This document shows, piece after piece, positions 1-9,370 of a DNA stretch of 64,000 nucleotides. The notes under the pieces are model-generated. The model worked only from the letters and a program-made list of their open reading frames with translations. It was not told where the DNA came from and made no database searches. Position numbers and translations under genes: made by a program. How positions within the stretch are numbered: the first letter of the stretch is position 1; every line of letters starts with the position of its first letter. The stretch is from Carpediemonas membranifera (taxonomy: Eukaryota > Fornicata): the NCBI GenBank assembly GCA_019828565.1, contig JAHDYR010000066.1:310001-374000 (forward strand), in the 5' to 3' direction.

Positions 1-1
1 C

Positions 2-2131
2 GCACACGCGACACCAGCAGCACTTGCCACACTAGAGCTGGCATCCATCATTCGTAAGGTGCGGTCGAATCCGATGGTCCATGACGATCTCCACAGGGCA
101 TTAATGACGCGATACACAACGTTGATGGCGGTCGAGCGGGCTAGAGCAGGGATGTCTACTAATTTAAGTGTGATTAAGGAGGCCAACGAGGCTCAGAAGG
201 TTTCCCTAGACCGGCTTCGGGAGGAGAAGCGGACACAGAATGACCGCATCGAGGCGCTCAATGGGGCCAATAAGGCCCTGGTCGAGCAGAAGAAGGAGCT
301 CCAGGAGCGTCTGGTGGGCTCAGAGAAGGCCCGCGTCCAGGTCAGCCGTAAGCTGCTCGAGCTGCGGCTAGCGGGGACCAAGATGGTGGAAGCGGCCGAG
401 AAGGAGAAATTCAACGCCCAAAACCAGCTGCTCGCGGTCCAGCGAGACACCGTCGAGCTCCAGAAGAAGTACGAGGAGATCACGGTGTCGGGCGCCGCGG
501 CAAACGACAAGCTAGCAGCTGTCGTCCGGCAGAGGGACGATCTTGAGACGGAGCTGAAGCGTGTCCGGGGTGAGGCGGACAGGACCGCCAAGGAGCTCGG
601 CGAGGCGAAGGAGCAGATCGATCTACTGAGCCTCGAGGTCATCAACGGGGAAAAGAGCCGCCTGGCCAGCGAGAAGGCCATGAAGGAGGCACAGGCGGAG
701 GTCCAGGCCGAGAAGGCGGCTGTGGCCGACCTGGCGGTCCGGATGAAGACGCTGAGTGCGGATCACCGCGCCGTAACGGACGAGGTGCTCGACCTGAGAC
801 GGCAGCTCGTGGAGCAGCAAGGCGAGGGGGACGCCGCCGCCGTGCACGCGAGGATGATGGCTGAGCGGAAGGATCTGGAGCTCCAGCTGAAGAACGCCGT
901 TGCAGCCCTGGGTGCGAAGGAGCGCGAGGTGACGAGGGCCGCGGTGGCCGCGGAGGCCAGCAAGGCAGAGTTCCAGGTGCGCATGGACGCGATCGACCGG
1001 CTCGAGCAGGAGTACAGGTCGCAGATCGACCATAACGCGGGACACGTCGACGATATGGCCGAGGCGCTGACCAAGGCCGTCTCGGCCATCCACAGGAACG
1101 AGACAGACCGCATCGCCGTCGCTGCAGACCACATATCCGCCGATATCTACGCGCAGGTTAAGGAGAGTGCCGCGGGGCAGGTGCGGGCGATGGACATCAG
1201 GCTGACGAGCCTCGAGTCCGCCCTCAGCATCTCCCAGGCCCAGCGGGACGGGCTAGCGGCCTCACTGCAGCAGGCGGTGGACGTCATCGAGTCGGCCGGC
1301 CTGGGTAACGCCCTTGCTGAGAAGCCCAGTCACATGCTCGAGCAGTTTAAGGCCGAGATGAAGAAGACCGAGGGCGACCAGCGCATCGTAACGCTCAAGC
1401 AGCAGCTCGCCGAGCTTGAGGCGCAGAATAAGGGGTTGAACGGCCGCATGGCGACGTTGGCGGACAAGAGCCAGCGGGCATACCTTGAGCTGGAGGAGCG
1501 GTACAGCAGCGCTGTGGCCGAGCTGAAGGCCCTGCGGACCTCGTTCAAGGACAACAACGCCGGGGCCGAGCCGTTGCGGGAGGAGAACTGGCGACTGCGA
1601 CGGGAGCTCGAGGACCTCAGGATGCGGGCCAAAGGGGAGCCTAGGGCAGCCGCACAGCAGGAGGAACGGGCCCATGAGAGGGCTAGACTAACCAGACCAG
1701 TGCCGGCCAACGTCCTGGCAGAGCTGGAGGCCGAGTTGTCCAGCTGGAAGGTGCGGGCCGTCATGGCGGAGGAGCAGCTCGCAGTGATGACGACCCGCCT
1801 CCAGTCACAGGGCCGTGCTGTGCTGGGTGCGGTCAACGCGATCAGCTCCGTCCGCCGGGCGTCCGAGGCCTCACCCGTTGCGTCCAGGAGTGGGTCGGCA
1901 TCATCGTTGCCATCCCAGAGCATCCACAGCGCAGGCAGCAGGCCGCCTAGGAGTGTTCGGACGCCCGTGCGGACGGCCAGGAGTCTATCCAGCCGGGAAC
2001 TCCGCCTCGACGAGCTTGAGATGCGAATGTCGATGCCGCCGACCGGGAGGTCCGAGTCGAGCGTGGCGTCATCCCAGTCCTATCAGACGGCGTACTCGGG
2101 CCTGTCGGGGCTCGCGGCGCTCTACGGCTGA
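2..2131 (+). CDS. long coiled-coil protein, probably 5'-partial
   Basis: Almost the whole product is charged heptad-rich helix (Glu/Lys/Ala/Leu), giving an extended coiled coil of roughly 600 residues followed by a Ser/Arg/Pro-rich basic tail of about 100 residues. The first ATG is at 74, but the frame stays open without a stop to the left edge of the window and keeps a coding-like composition, so the gene probably begins outside the window. No enzymatic domain is visible. The architecture resembles structural proteins of the flagellar cytoskeleton, yet coiled coils are not diagnostic and no family is assigned. The basic Ser/Arg tail resembles the tail of the TPR gene ending at 4846. DPCD follows 27 bp downstream on the same strand. 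Confidence 0.75.
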   Translation, partial: AHATPAALATLELASIIRKVRSNPMVHDDLHRALMTRYTTLMAVERARAGMSTNLSVIKEANEAQKVSLDRLREEKRTQNDRIEALNGANKALVEQKKELQERLVGSEKARVQVSRKLLELRLAGTKMVEAAEKEKFNAQNQLLAVQRDTVELQKKYEEITVSGAAANDKLAAVVRQRDDLETELKRVRGEADRTAKELGEAKEQIDLLSLEVINGEKSRLASEKAMKEAQAEVQAEKAAVADLAVRMKTLSADHRAVTDEVLDLRRQLVEQQGEGDAAAVHARMMAERKDLELQLKNAVAALGAKEREVTRAAVAAEASKAEFQVRMDAIDRLEQEYRSQIDHNAGHVDDMAEALTKAVSAIHRNETDRIAVAADHISADIYAQVKESAAGQVRAMDIRLTSLESALSISQAQRDGLAASLQQAVDVIESAGLGNALAEKPSHMLEQFKAEMKKTEGDQRIVTLKQQLAELEAQNKGLNGRMATLADKSQRAYLELEERYSSAVAELKALRTSFKDNNAGAEPLREENWRLRRELEDLRMRAKGEPRAAAQQEERAHERARLTRPVPANVLAELEAELSSWKVRAVMAEEQLAVMTTRLQSQGRAVLGAVNAISSVRRASEASPVASRSGSASSLPSQSIHSAGSRPPRSVRTPVRTARSLSSRELRLDELEMRMSMPPTGRSESSVASSQSYQTAYSGLSGLAALYG

Positions 2132-2158
2132 GTTGCATAAGCTGCACTACAGTGATCG

Positions 2159-2860
2159 ATGTCGACAATTCCTGGCGGAAAGAAGACGGCGTTCGTAACA
2201 AGCATCACGCAATCTTAGCTAGCATTGTTAAAGATGGTCGCAGAAAGATCCATAGCACGTTTGATGATGGCACTGAGCTTGTCGAAGAATTCGACATCAG
2301 GAGCAACGAGCTGGTCAGTATGTCCATCCATTTCCCCTCTTACACAGTCCGCAAATGGAAGAAGCAGTCTGTCCTCACCACTTGCGAGGCTGACTGGGAA
2401 TATGAGGTTGGTGAGGCACCCACCGTCACCAACCCCCTCGCCCGCGGCCCCATCATGCGGGAGAGCAGCAGCATGGTATGCCCCGTCATCAACCACACTC
2501 ACACAGCCTAAGGTCGTCCGGCTGGACCAGCCTGACTACTTCTACTGGGAGGTCCGCAATATGCGGCACGAGCACAGCGTGTACAGCGTGTCCGCCGAGG
2601 ACAACATGATAGTCATCCGTACATCCAACAAGAAGTACTTCAAGCGCATCCCCTTGCCCGACATGGAGCGCATGAAGCTGTCCCTCAACGGCAACGAGCT
2701 GGCGGCCTCCTGGGACTCGGCCAAGGGAACTACATACCGCATAAGGTACAGGAAGCCCCCACAGGTCCTCGCCATAGAGGCCGCCGCCAGGAAGCAGCGG
2801 GAAGCGGCGTCGCAAGGCAGGGAGCAGCGTGAGGGCGATGTTGAGTGCCCCCAGCAGTAA
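2159..2860 (+). CDS. DPCD: DPCD ciliary assembly protein, four exons
   Basis: The spliced product is 202 aa, close to human DPCD (about 203 aa). Exons are 2159-2190, 2223-2317, 2348-2475 and 2507-2860, and the total length is divisible by three. The junctions restore family motifs: KTA|IVKDGRRK near the N-terminus, NELV|IRKWK after exon 2, and MRESSSM|PKVV before the core with YSVS and RTSNKKYFKR. DPCD is linked to motile cilia and works with the R2TP/RUVBL chaperones in dynein arm assembly; that is family knowledge. The first intron (2191-2222) is the least certain, because its 3' end has two AGs and only the second gives the right frame. Without splicing the gene breaks into two overlapping ORFs. 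AGTAAAT overlaps the stop codon and may be a Giardia-like poly(A) signal. Confidence 0.9.
2191..2222 (+). other. intron 1 of DPCD (32 nt)
   Basis: GT-AG interval starting GTTCGT and ending CTTAGCTAG. It is inferred because removing it joins an ATG-led exon in frame to the conserved DGRRK region. The acceptor is atypical for this window. Confidence 0.6.
2318..2347 (+). other. intron 2 of DPCD (30 nt)
   Basis: Starts GTATGT and ends TCTTACACAG; phase 1. Removal restores the NELVIRKW region. Its length is a multiple of three, so the unspliced frame also stays open. Confidence 0.85.
2476..2506 (+). other. intron 3 of DPCD (31 nt)
   Basis: Starts GTATGC and ends ACTCACACAG; phase 0. It connects two ORFs in different frames into one DPCD protein. 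Confidence 0.88.
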
Positions 2861-2927
2861 ATCTCGAGCCATTTACGCGAGCGATGTAATATCATGTATT
2901 TATTAATATATCAACACGGTAAGGCGC

Positions 2928-3539
2928 TCATCCAACCTCAGTGACCTCGTCCGTGAGGAAGCCACCCTCGATCTTGGGCAAAACTACACTGCCGATGCTG
3001 GTCGCGTCGGGCCAGCCCTTTTGAATGTTCCTCAGCAGCTCCCCCCTCTCTCCGTCGGCCAGGGCGGGGCATACGTCAAGATGAAGACCAACGGTCGACC
3101 TGTACACGGGCTGGCCGCAGTGGTTGCAGCTCACCACCTCTCGCCCGTCCGCCAGGGGTATCTCGGGCAGAATGAAGTTCTCAACCGCAGTCAGCTGGCT
3201 GTAGAGCGGGTCTATGTCCTTGATCGCGTCCGGGTCTACCGCAAGCGGCGACATGGTGGATGTCAGTAGTGTCGCCAGGCCCGCGTTGTTTAGATTGTCA
3301 ATCGTTGCGTCGACGCCAAATACTGGAGTTTTGCCACTAAATGCTTCCCGTTTGATGTCTGCAACGGCGCGGACGGGGATATCCCGCTGTAGGGAGTCCA
3401 TCGAAGGACGAATGGCCTCTGGAAGCTCGCGGAGAAGCTTTTTCACATTACGCTTGACTTCTGTAATCAATTCAGATGATGCAGATGACTTAGCTTGATC
3501 GCCAGACATCTGGGATGGACCGTTCTTCGTGTCCGCCAT
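2928..3539 (-). CDS. small protein with C-terminal CxxC...HxxxC zinc finger
   Basis: 203 aa from the ATG at 3539; eight upstream in-frame codons lack an ATG. The N-terminal two thirds is polar and helical. Around residues 140-160 lies one compact zinc-ligand pattern, CNHCGQPVY followed by GLHLDVCPA, that is C-x2-C-x9-H-x3-C. That spacing resembles the Sgf11/SCA7-type zinc fingers of the SAGA deubiquitinase module. The rest gives no support for that identity, so this is a suggestion only. The gene is divergent from the TPR gene, whose ATG is 129 bp away. Confidence 0.7.
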   Translation of the reverse strand: MADTKNGPSQMSGDQAKSSASSELITEVKRNVKKLLRELPEAIRPSMDSLQRDIPVRAVADIKREAFSGKTPVFGVDATIDNLNNAGLATLLTSTMSPLAVDPDAIKDIDPLYSQLTAVENFILPEIPLADGREVVSCNHCGQPVYRSTVGLHLDVCPALADGERGELLRNIQKGWPDATSIGSVVLPKIEGGFLTDEVTEVG

Positions 3540-3667
3540 GTTTCCGCATTTTAAGGTCACGGCCCCTGGAGCTTGCCAGGAAGGGTAGGGTAGTCCAGAG
3601 TTCCAGCGTTGTCATCCGTGTACGCACCATCTCGCCTTATGAGGGTCCCGGCAAGTGTGTGCGTATT

Positions 3668-4846
3668 ATGCCAAGCCGAAAAATTCTGCGGCCAATGCTC
3701 TCCGCTGAGGACTTGTACGCGAATGCACTAAAGCTATGCGGCGATGGTGACTATTCTACAGCTGCAGACAAGCTGCATTCAGCGATAGAACAGTACCTTG
3801 GTTCGTTTCCAGAAGGGAATCGCTCCCTTTCCGCCCCCCTCGCTCACTTAGGATCAAAAAAGGAGGATCCGACATTTTTAGCAAACATATGGCTGCTCCT
3901 CGGCGTTGCAAGCATGGAGATCACTCATTACAGCGAGTCGCTGGACGCGTTCAAGGAATCGCTCCGTCTGGTCGAACGGACGTACGGCAGGTCGCACCCG
4001 GCCACCGTATCAGTGTATGTGAATCTTGCGCTACTTCACATGCGGCAGGACAAGAACTACGAGGCCGCCACCCTCCTGGGCAAGGCTGAGCAGATGTGCA
4101 GCTCGGTCCGCGGTGCCGACCGGCTTGCACTGGCAGACGTCCTGCACAACCAGGGCTGCATTGAAGACAAGGCGGGCCGTCTGCAGGAGGCGATGGCGCT
4201 CTATTCCCGGTCTTCCATGATCCGGAAGAAGCTGCTGGGAGATCACCCCCTGCTCGCGACAACGCTCGTGAACATGGGTCAGATATGCCGTGACCAGCTG
4301 AAGTATTCCGAGGCTATTGAGCACCACCAGCGTGCCCTGTCGATCCGCGAGGCCGCCCTCGGTCCCGACCACGAGGACGTCGCCGAGTCGTGCTACTGTC
4401 TGGCATGCGTCTACTTGTCAGTCAACAAGGTCAGCCTGGCGACCAAGATGTGTCGCCGCGCCCTAGACAGCCGCTCTGCGAGGCTCCCCGCGGCCGACCC
4501 CCGTGTGCGGGAGGCCGCCCGCCTGAGCCAGCACCTCGAGTTCCTGCAGGGGTCCAGCAGCAGGAGCAAGCGGGGGACACCTCGGCCTGCCTCTGCGACC
4601 ATGATCACGGCGGCCATGCGCTATGGCCCTGCTCAGATGTCGACCCCGGTCCGGACGAGGTCCGCGGGAAGCCACACGACGCCGGCCAGACCCAGGTCTG
4701 CGCCAAGGAGCAGGTCACTGCCGACTGGAAGCTTCAGCATGCGGTCACGGAGCCAGACGGGGCGGCCGCAGACACCGTCGCTGCAGCAGACCTCCGCCCC
4801 TGTGCCGTTTAGCGTTATGGTGAGACGCCGGGACTTCCGGACTTGA
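3668..4846 (+). CDS. tetratricopeptide-repeat protein, kinesin light chain-like
   Basis: 392 aa. Residues about 10-300 form tandem TPRs of the kinesin-light-chain subtype (about 42-residue period), with signatures such as ALSIREAALGPDHEDVAES and MIRKKLLGDHPLLATTLVN. The C-terminal 90 residues are basic and Ser/Arg/Pro-rich, probably disordered. Such repeats mediate protein binding; no motor-binding evidence is present, and TTC-type ciliary proteins are equally possible. The start was chosen at the ATG at 3668 because the upstream in-frame extension begins with no ATG and overlaps the divergent neighbour. Confidence 0.85.
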   Translation: MPSRKILRPMLSAEDLYANALKLCGDGDYSTAADKLHSAIEQYLGSFPEGNRSLSAPLAHLGSKKEDPTFLANIWLLLGVASMEITHYSESLDAFKESLRLVERTYGRSHPATVSVYVNLALLHMRQDKNYEAATLLGKAEQMCSSVRGADRLALADVLHNQGCIEDKAGRLQEAMALYSRSSMIRKKLLGDHPLLATTLVNMGQICRDQLKYSEAIEHHQRALSIREAALGPDHEDVAESCYCLACVYLSVNKVSLATKMCRRALDSRSARLPAADPRVREAARLSQHLEFLQGSSSRSKRGTPRPASATMITAAMRYGPAQMSTPVRTRSAGSHTTPARPRSAPRSRSLPTGSFSMRSRSQTGRPQTPSLQQTSAPVPFSVMVRRRDFRT

Positions 4847-4967
4847 AGCCACAGCAATGCTACTGTAGTAAAGAGATTTATGTACCGAAGTGGCCGATTT
4901 ATGTGCGGCATGGGGCGTCCATAACTATCGCGCGGCATCACCGAAGAAAGACAAAAACACCGCAATA

Positions 4968-6311
4968 ATGGCAGGAGAGGTGGTATCTTTGCATGTAGGA
5001 CAGGCTGGTGTTCAGATAGGGTGGGAATACTGGCGTAGACTGACGATGGAGCATGGAATTGAGCCCAATGGCACAGTGAAGCCAATTCCCGACGATGCAT
5101 TCGTTGCTGAGCGCAAGGACACATTCTTCAGTGAAGATGATCATGGATTGTTTATGCCCCGCGCCCTGTTCATTGACCTAGAGCCCTCTACGATCAACCA
5201 GGTCGACTCTGCGGCTCCGCTGTTGTACAACCCCGACAACCTGCTCCGCGGCATCGACGGCGACATGAGCGGCGCGGGGAACAACTGGGCTGAGGGCTAC
5301 TACCGCGGGGAGAAGTACGAGGACCTCTTCCTGGACATGATTCGGAAGGAGGTCTCGTTCGCGGACTCCGTCTCGACGATCCAGATGACCCACTCCATCG
5401 CCGGTGGCACTGGGTCAGGCCTGGGGTCATTCCTGCTGGAGAAGCTGCGGGACGAGTACCGCAAGGTGCCCGTGGTGTCCTGGTCAGTTTTCCCCCACAA
5501 GTCCGACGTCATCGTGCAGCCGTACAACTGCGTCCTAGCGCTCCAGCACCTCATTGACTACGCCGACGCCACCGTGGTGCTCGGCAACGAGGCGATATCC
5601 CGCATGAGCAGCGAGGCCGCGGCGGAGGGCATGCCCCGCACCTTCAACAACGGCGTCATCGCCGAGGCCATGTCCCTGACAACCACGCCGCCTCGCTTCC
5701 CCTCCTGGGGCCCCGGCGGCGACATGGCGCAGACGTTCTCTCTCCTGACGCCCGAGCCGATGCTGCACTTCCTGGTCCCATCGATCACCCCGCTCCCGAC
5801 AGGCTACAGGGCTGGGACAAGGATCACCAGCATGACGAACGCCCTGTCCGCACTGATGCAGCCGGACTCGCGGCTGGTCGACCTCCAGTCGGCGGGCAGG
5901 CTCATCTCGTCCGTCGCACACATCCAGGGCAACGTCAAGCAGACGGATGTGGCGCCGGCCCTTGCTGCGCTGAAGTCAGACCGGCACTTCCCCCGGCCAG
6001 TGGACTGGTGCATGTCGACTGTCATCCCACAGCATGTCGCGACATCGCCCTTCGTCACACCGAGGGCAAGGACGGTCGGGTGCATGCTGACAAACTCCAC
6101 AGGCGTCCGGCATGCGTTCTCCGGCATTGTCAGTGGGTTCGACACAATGTTCGACCGGAAGGGCTTCCTTCACCACTTCGGTGGCGACGAGAAAAAGTGG
6201 TCGCTCGAGGAGGCCGGGGAGGCGCTGAGCTGTGCGGCTATGAGCGTCAAGGACCTCTGCGCCGAGTACGAGAAGGCTGAGGGCAGCGACTACCTCGACA
6301 TCGGCTACTGA
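4968..6311 (+). CDS. divergent gamma-tubulin-like protein
   Basis: 447 aa, full tubulin length. The N-terminal GTP-binding region has HVGQAGVQIG, and the tubulin signature is AGGTGSGLGS. Features that point to gamma-tubulin are GIEPNG near the N-terminus, GAGNNWAEGY, VFPHKSDVIVQPYN, HIQGNV and a terminal DYxxxG. The N-terminal HVGQAGVQIG, by contrast, is alpha-tubulin-like. Gamma-tubulin nucleates microtubules at basal bodies and spindle poles. The product is clearly more diverged than typical gamma-tubulins and could be an extra paralog. The start at 4968 puts the Met four residues ahead of the first beta strand, as usual. It is convergent with the small ORF on the minus strand. Confidence 0.75.
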   Translation: MAGEVVSLHVGQAGVQIGWEYWRRLTMEHGIEPNGTVKPIPDDAFVAERKDTFFSEDDHGLFMPRALFIDLEPSTINQVDSAAPLLYNPDNLLRGIDGDMSGAGNNWAEGYYRGEKYEDLFLDMIRKEVSFADSVSTIQMTHSIAGGTGSGLGSFLLEKLRDEYRKVPVVSWSVFPHKSDVIVQPYNCVLALQHLIDYADATVVLGNEAISRMSSEAAAEGMPRTFNNGVIAEAMSLTTTPPRFPSWGPGGDMAQTFSLLTPEPMLHFLVPSITPLPTGYRAGTRITSMTNALSALMQPDSRLVDLQSAGRLISSVAHIQGNVKQTDVAPALAALKSDRHFPRPVDWCMSTVIPQHVATSPFVTPRARTVGCMLTNSTGVRHAFSGIVSGFDTMFDRKGFLHHFGGDEKKWSLEEAGEALSCAAMSVKDLCAEYEKAEGSDYLDIGY

Positions 6312-6588
6312 CCAGTGGCCATGGTTGATACGATTGTAAACCATAGCTGATGGCGCCCGTCCAATCGACATACCTTCCATGACACACTTGATCTCCGTCT
6401 TCACCTGTCTTCGTCTTCTTCGTCCTCTTGTTCCGACCAGGCTTGGTTGTCATGTCTACATACTTGGCTGGGTTCACGCGCGGCTTTCGACCCTTCGGTG
6501 ACCAGTAAGCACTCACCTTCCCATTGAAACGGTCAACACTTCTCAAGAGCTCCAAATCAGCGTGGCTGAAGGCATTGATCTGAGACAT
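6247..6588 (-). CDS. small basic ORF of unknown function
   Basis: 113 aa from the ATG at 6588. The first 60 residues are protein-like (DLELLRSVDRFNGK, then a Lys/Arg-rich run ending KRTKKTKTGED). The last 30 codons overlap the end of the tubulin gene on the other strand, so the true 3' end may be defined by an intron that I could not resolve (GTATGT at about 6382 on the minus strand). It is the only candidate in the 500-bp gap 6312-6813. Confidence 0.35.
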   Translation of the reverse strand: MSQINAFSHADLELLRSVDRFNGKVSAYWSPKGRKPRVNPAKYVDMTTKPGRNKRTKKTKTGEDGDQVCHGRYVDWTGAISYGLQSYQPWPLVSSRCRGSRCPQPSRTRRRGP

Positions 6589-6813
6589 GTTTCTCGTCAG
6601 TTTGCCCTTGCGCTGGAGCTCCTGCGAACTCCTCCTCAGGGAGTGGCGGGGCTGGGCCGTCCGTGTCTGGCATCGGCGAAACCGGGCAGGGTCGCTCGCA
6701 CACACCAATACTATTCAGTTCACCCATCCCCCCCCACAGGAGCGCCAGAGACAGATGTGTGTCTGAATTGGCCCAAGGTGCAGTTTATGTCAAGAAAATT
6801 TGTCTGACGTTTT

Positions 6814-8469
6814 ATGGCTGAATCAGAGGTCCACATTGTTAGAGCTCTTCAGCAAGTTGGATGTGAAGTACCTGAGGACATGACACTGGCGTCTTTTGAT
6901 GCTGCCATGCTCCGTTCCGCGATCTACGTGTGCCTCGAGAAGATCAAGCCAGAGATCAAGCTTCCCGCTCAGATTACCGATGATTCCTTGGCGTCTGTCA
7001 AGTTCCGGGTTACTCAGCAGCTTGTCGATATTATCAAGGGCTGCGGCTTCATCGGCGAACTCGGCTACAACCAGCTGCTGTATCCCTCCGCCAAGGACAC
7101 CCGCGGCGTTCTCGCCTGGCTCGTTGAGCGCCTTCCCCGCCAGACCACGACGACCACGCTCTCCAAGGCGGAGCTCTTCCGAGCGGACATCCAGGCGGCC
7201 CTGAAGACGTGGACCCAGCCCCGGCTGCCCCTGTGTCTGAGGAGGTCCCAGCTGCCCACACCGTTCGAGGCAGTGACCCTGAAGATGTCCAAGCCGATGT
7301 CACAGCAGGTGACCCCGGATACGATGCTGCCGTCGATCATCGAGTCCACGCGGGTCTTCAGCCAGAAGAAGAAGACCGTGTCCAGCAAGGCAACAGCGGA
7401 ACGTCTCCAGGACTTCCGCAAGATCATTATGGACGGGCTCAACGGCGTTGTTGGTGCCGAGGTTCCTGAGGAGCCCGCTGCCGAGCAGGTGACCGGCGAG
7501 CTGTCCCGACTGGAGCAGATGGCCATGTACCAGCACGAGGACGCCGTAATCGAGACTACAGACACGGATGGGGACCTCAGCAAGGCGGATGTCGACACCC
7601 TCGTCGCCATGTCCGGCGATCTCAAGTCGAGACGCGCCGACCTCGCAGCCACCGCCCTTGCCGCCGAGAACAAGCGCTCTGCGTTCGCGGATGAGATTGA
7701 GACGGCCGAGAAGTCTATTGCTGAGCAGGCTCGTGCCCTGGAGAAGCTGGCCGTCGCCCAGGAGATGGCCGCGGACCCCGATGTCGATGAGAAGCTCGAC
7801 GCACAGGAGGCCAAGGTGTCCGGTAAGCTGGAGAGGATGCAGTCCGAGTGGAAGGAGGCCAAGGACGCCCTCATCTCCGACCTGGCGGCCGTTCAGCAGT
7901 CGATCGACACCATGGACTCCGAGCTCGAGGCCACCGCGGAACAGGCCAAGGAGCGCAAGGCGGAGGCGAGGACCCTGCTGGAGACCCTCCGGCAGAAGGA
8001 GGCCGCCATGGAGCAGGCCGCGGGCGGGACGAATGTCCGTGAGAGCATCATCGAGAGCATCCGTGACCTCCGCCGCTCCGTCGCCAAGCAGCTCGCTGAG
8101 CTCGACTCAGTCAAGGTCGAGGTCCGTGAACGGAAGATAGAGTACGATGCTGCAGCCGAGAAGAGCGCGGCCAGCTACGCCGCCGTGAAGGAGGCGATGA
8201 GCAGGCCGGGCAAGGCTGCCGATAAGCAGGCGTTCGCTGAGCTCGCCAGATCTAGGCTGAACAAGGTTCATGGCGTGTTTAAGCACCTGGAGCGGCTTAC
8301 AGAGAACATTGCGGCCACTGAACAGAAGATCGTCGAGACCGAACGTCTCGCCGCCACCGAGGGCCAGGCTGCCGGCGAGGTGCCCGTCGAGAGTGTCGCG
8401 AGGGATCTAGAGGCGCTGCGCGCCGAGAACAAGGCTCTGATGGAGCAGTTGAAGGCCAGACAGGAGTAA
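6814..8469 (+). CDS. CCDC22: CCDC22, CCC complex subunit
   Basis: 551 aa. The N-terminal 120 residues match the CCDC22 NN-calponin-homology-like domain, with VGCEVPED, ELGYNQLLYPS and WLVERLP in the expected order. From residue 240 onward the protein is coiled coil, ending in a short conserved-like helix. CCDC22 pairs with CCDC93 and COMMD proteins in the CCC complex, which partners Retriever and WASH in endosomal recycling. Its presence predicts COMMD proteins elsewhere in the genome. AGTAAAG overlaps the stop codon. Confidence 0.85.
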   Translation: MAESEVHIVRALQQVGCEVPEDMTLASFDAAMLRSAIYVCLEKIKPEIKLPAQITDDSLASVKFRVTQQLVDIIKGCGFIGELGYNQLLYPSAKDTRGVLAWLVERLPRQTTTTTLSKAELFRADIQAALKTWTQPRLPLCLRRSQLPTPFEAVTLKMSKPMSQQVTPDTMLPSIIESTRVFSQKKKTVSSKATAERLQDFRKIIMDGLNGVVGAEVPEEPAAEQVTGELSRLEQMAMYQHEDAVIETTDTDGDLSKADVDTLVAMSGDLKSRRADLAATALAAENKRSAFADEIETAEKSIAEQARALEKLAVAQEMAADPDVDEKLDAQEAKVSGKLERMQSEWKEAKDALISDLAAVQQSIDTMDSELEATAEQAKERKAEARTLLETLRQKEAAMEQAAGGTNVRESIIESIRDLRRSVAKQLAELDSVKVEVRERKIEYDAAAEKSAASYAAVKEAMSRPGKAADKQAFAELARSRLNKVHGVFKHLERLTENIAATEQKIVETERLAATEGQAAGEVPVESVARDLEALRAENKALMEQLKARQE

Positions 8470-8557
8470 AGGCTGGCTGTTCGTTCATCGCCCGAATGAT
8501 TTCATCTTTTTCAATTTTAGCCCTAGGGTCCTACGAGCATTTCTCTGAGTCCTAGGC

Positions 8558-9346
8558 ATGCTGGGTATGAAATCTGGGCAGTTGTGGGGATCTCCACCGT
8601 CATTGTATTGGAATCTTCCGCGAGTCAAAAATGTAAATTGGGGTCCCGTTGCATCAATGACGACCACCTTCCCCTATGGGCACCATGATCTCGAGACCGT
8701 TAAAGTGACAGTCCGACTCAATCGGAAAGTCGCAAGTGTTTTGGGCAGTTCGCTGATGGCCGCCAGTGACGAGGATGATCGGGATTCAGACGCCGAGATC
8801 GATACTGGATTCCTTGATGTCCTCGAGGACGTCGTTTTGGACGCTGATGCGGCGCTCAACTCGGGTACGGATAATAATCTAGAAGAGCATCGGCATAGGA
8901 CTGAGCCTGGACTGGGCCGTCCAAGGGGAAGATCTCACCGAGAACATCCGAACGATCAACCCCGCTTCATCCCCCGCCACACGACGCCTGCAACTAAGCT
9001 TTCACCAGAAGAGGCGAGTGTACTCCACGCCTGTTTCCAGGTAAAGAAGTACCCCTCTCGCACGGAGTTCGCCAACCTGGTCGACTACACCGGCCTAGAG
9101 CTCATACGCATCCGAAGTTGGTGGCAGAACGCCCGCACCCGCGGCGTGCCACGTACCCAGGCAATTCTCGGGACCGACATCGACCCCACCGGCATCCTGA
9201 ACGGCACAGTTAAGCGTTTCGTCGATCCGGTGACGTTCGTCGACGTCTCGATTCAGTGTGACCTCATCCCGAACGAAGTGGGTGAGCTTTTCAGCATGGG
9301 GATCCTCGACTCCCTTCTCGCCGCAGCTAACGCAGACAGACAATAA
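8558..9346 (+). CDS. homeodomain protein
   Basis: 262 aa. A 60-residue homeodomain lies at about residues 146-202: helix 1 from KLSPEEASVLHACF, a loop with YPSR, helix 2 ending TGL, and recognition helix 3 ELIRIRSWWQNARTRG. Loop spacing is that of a typical (non-TALE) homeodomain. W48, Q50, N51 and R53 equivalents are kept; position 49 is Trp rather than Phe and position 52 Ala rather than Arg. The N-terminal half is acidic (DEDDRDSDAE) and could activate transcription. A later ATG at 8657 is an alternative start. The C-terminal 60 residues match no domain I know. Confidence 0.8.
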   Translation: MLGMKSGQLWGSPPSLYWNLPRVKNVNWGPVASMTTTFPYGHHDLETVKVTVRLNRKVASVLGSSLMAASDEDDRDSDAEIDTGFLDVLEDVVLDADAALNSGTDNNLEEHRHRTEPGLGRPRGRSHREHPNDQPRFIPRHTTPATKLSPEEASVLHACFQVKKYPSRTEFANLVDYTGLELIRIRSWWQNARTRGVPRTQAILGTDIDPTGILNGTVKRFVDPVTFVDVSIQCDLIPNEVGELFSMGILDSLLAAANADRQ

Positions 9347-9370
9347 ACAGCAGCAGTTCCAGTGGTGTGG

